DNA of 6,511 nt from an uncultured Altererythrobacter sp. (lineage in GTDB: Bacteria; Pseudomonadota; Alphaproteobacteria; Sphingomonadales; Sphingomonadaceae). Positions 6,130 through 6,511 of this stretch are shown here, piece after piece (within the stretch, counting starts at the first letter, position 1; every line of letters starts with the position of its first letter). The notes beneath the pieces are model-generated. The model saw only the letters and a list, made by a program, of their open reading frames with translations. It made no database searches and was not told where the DNA came from. A program made the position numbers and the translations under genes. The DNA is taken from NCBI GenBank assembly GCA_938009055.1, contig CALLIO010000057.1, positions 1 to 6,511 of the forward strand. Direction: 5' to 3'.

Positions 6130-6150
6130 TCCGCGCGATCATTAGAAGGC

Positions 6151-6511
6151 TTATTCGCCGCCCTCATTCTCTTCCGCAGCTGCGTCCTGTGTCGCTTCAG
6201 CTTCAGCGGCTTCTTCGCCTTCAGCAGCGGTTTCTTCCTCAGCGACTTCTTCGCCCTCTGCACCTTCTTCATCAGCAACAGCTGCGACAAATTCAGGCAC
6301 TGGAAGGTTCGAGCCGTTTTCGTTCATGTAGAGCATGACCGCGGCGCGATCTTCGACACTGGAAAGACCGGCAAAGCTCATCTTGGTGCCATTGGCAAAG
6401 GCGCGCGGGCTTTTCAGCCATGCGCTCATCGTTTCCCAATCCCATGTGCCGCCCGCATCAGCGAGCGCTGTGCTGTAAGCAAATCCGGGGACGCCAGCGC
6501 CCACTGTCTTG
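6151..6511 (-). CDS. Class I c-type cytochrome, C-terminal part with acidic tail, cut by window edge
   Basis: This is a periplasmic or membrane-anchored electron carrier. Only the last 119 residues are visible. The CxxCH haem site and any signal or anchor lie beyond the right edge, so the frame simply enters at 6510 and no start is called. Support comes from the cytochrome c C-terminal half: GFAYSTAL (9-16), WLKSPRAFANGTKMSFAG (31-48) with Met44 as the likely sixth haem ligand, and AAVMLYMNENG (56-66) as the terminal helix. This resembles alphaproteobacterial c2/c552-type proteins. Residues 80-119 form an unusual tail of 17 Glu, 2 Asp and many Ala with no Lys or Arg. The gene converges on rlmE with 21 nt between stops. 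The haem-protein call is confident; the exact subtype and redox partners are not. Confidence 0.88.
   Translation of the reverse strand, partial: KTVGAGVPGFAYSTALADAGGTWDWETMSAWLKSPRAFANGTKMSFAGLSSVEDRAAVMLYMNENGSNLPVPEFVAAVADEEGAEGEEVAEEETAAEGEEAAEAEATQDAAAEENEGGE
6210..6256 (-). repeat. Internal repeat in the cytochrome c acidic tail
   Basis: The 10-mer CTTCTTCGCC (plus-strand reading) occurs at 6210-6219 and 6246-6255, a 36-nt period. It encodes the repeated peptide AEGEE at partial-protein residues 84-88 and 96-100. This suggests the tail grew partly by in-frame 12-codon duplication. Confidence 0.5.

Noticed and set aside
6130..6150. Terminator between rlmE and the cytochrome gene
   Set aside because: The 21-nt gap contains no inverted repeat or T-run.
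1..6511. A novel defence, mobile or biosynthetic system
   Set aside because: Every substantial coding stretch is assigned to a known housekeeping family. There are no integrase, transposase, toxin-antitoxin, CRISPR or prophage signs and no obvious change in base composition.

Overview
The window looks like an ordinary chromosomal housekeeping segment of an alphaproteobacterium, most likely from the Erythrobacter/Sphingomonadales group. This is an inference from the moderately high GC, the protein sequence style, the ppx/gppA-rlmE gene pair and the frequent GTG/TTG starts. No mobile element, CRISPR array, tRNA or rRNA is visible. Seven protein genes account for almost all of the sequence, and no gene-free stretch exceeds about 171 bases.

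Layout: (1) 1-645, minus strand: the N-terminal half of a dicarboxylate/amino acid:cation symporter. It starts with TTG behind a strong Shine-Dalgarno sequence and runs off the left edge. (2) 646-787: a divergent control region with a candidate minus-strand promoter overlapped by an imperfect palindrome. (3) 788-3195, plus strand: a tight three-gene unit of glmM, a small eight-cysteine DUF1272 protein and thiD, joined by a 0-nt gap and a 4-nt GTGA overlap. (4) 3200-4084, minus strand: a LOG-family (TIGR00730-type) nucleotide-processing protein, convergent with thiD across only 4 nt. (5) 4085-4255: a divergent control region with a DnaA-box-like pair and a short hairpin with two possible 5' arms. 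(6) 4256-6129, plus strand: a Ppx/GppA phosphatase with a basic N-terminal tail, overlapping rlmE by 4 nt (GTGA). (7) 6151-6511, minus strand: the C-terminal part of a class I cytochrome c with a strongly acidic Glu/Ala tail, running off the right edge.

Functionally, GlmM supplies glucosamine-1-phosphate for peptidoglycan and LPS, ThiD makes the pyrimidine half of thiamine, Ppx/GppA acts on polyphosphate or pppGpp, and RlmE methylates the 23S rRNA A-loop. These are growth and ribosome genes, not parts of one dedicated pathway. I found no convincing new biological system. The items most worth a second look are the DUF1272 protein locked between glmM and thiD, the oppositely charged tails on Ppx (basic) and cytochrome c (acidic), and the palindrome over the symporter promoter.
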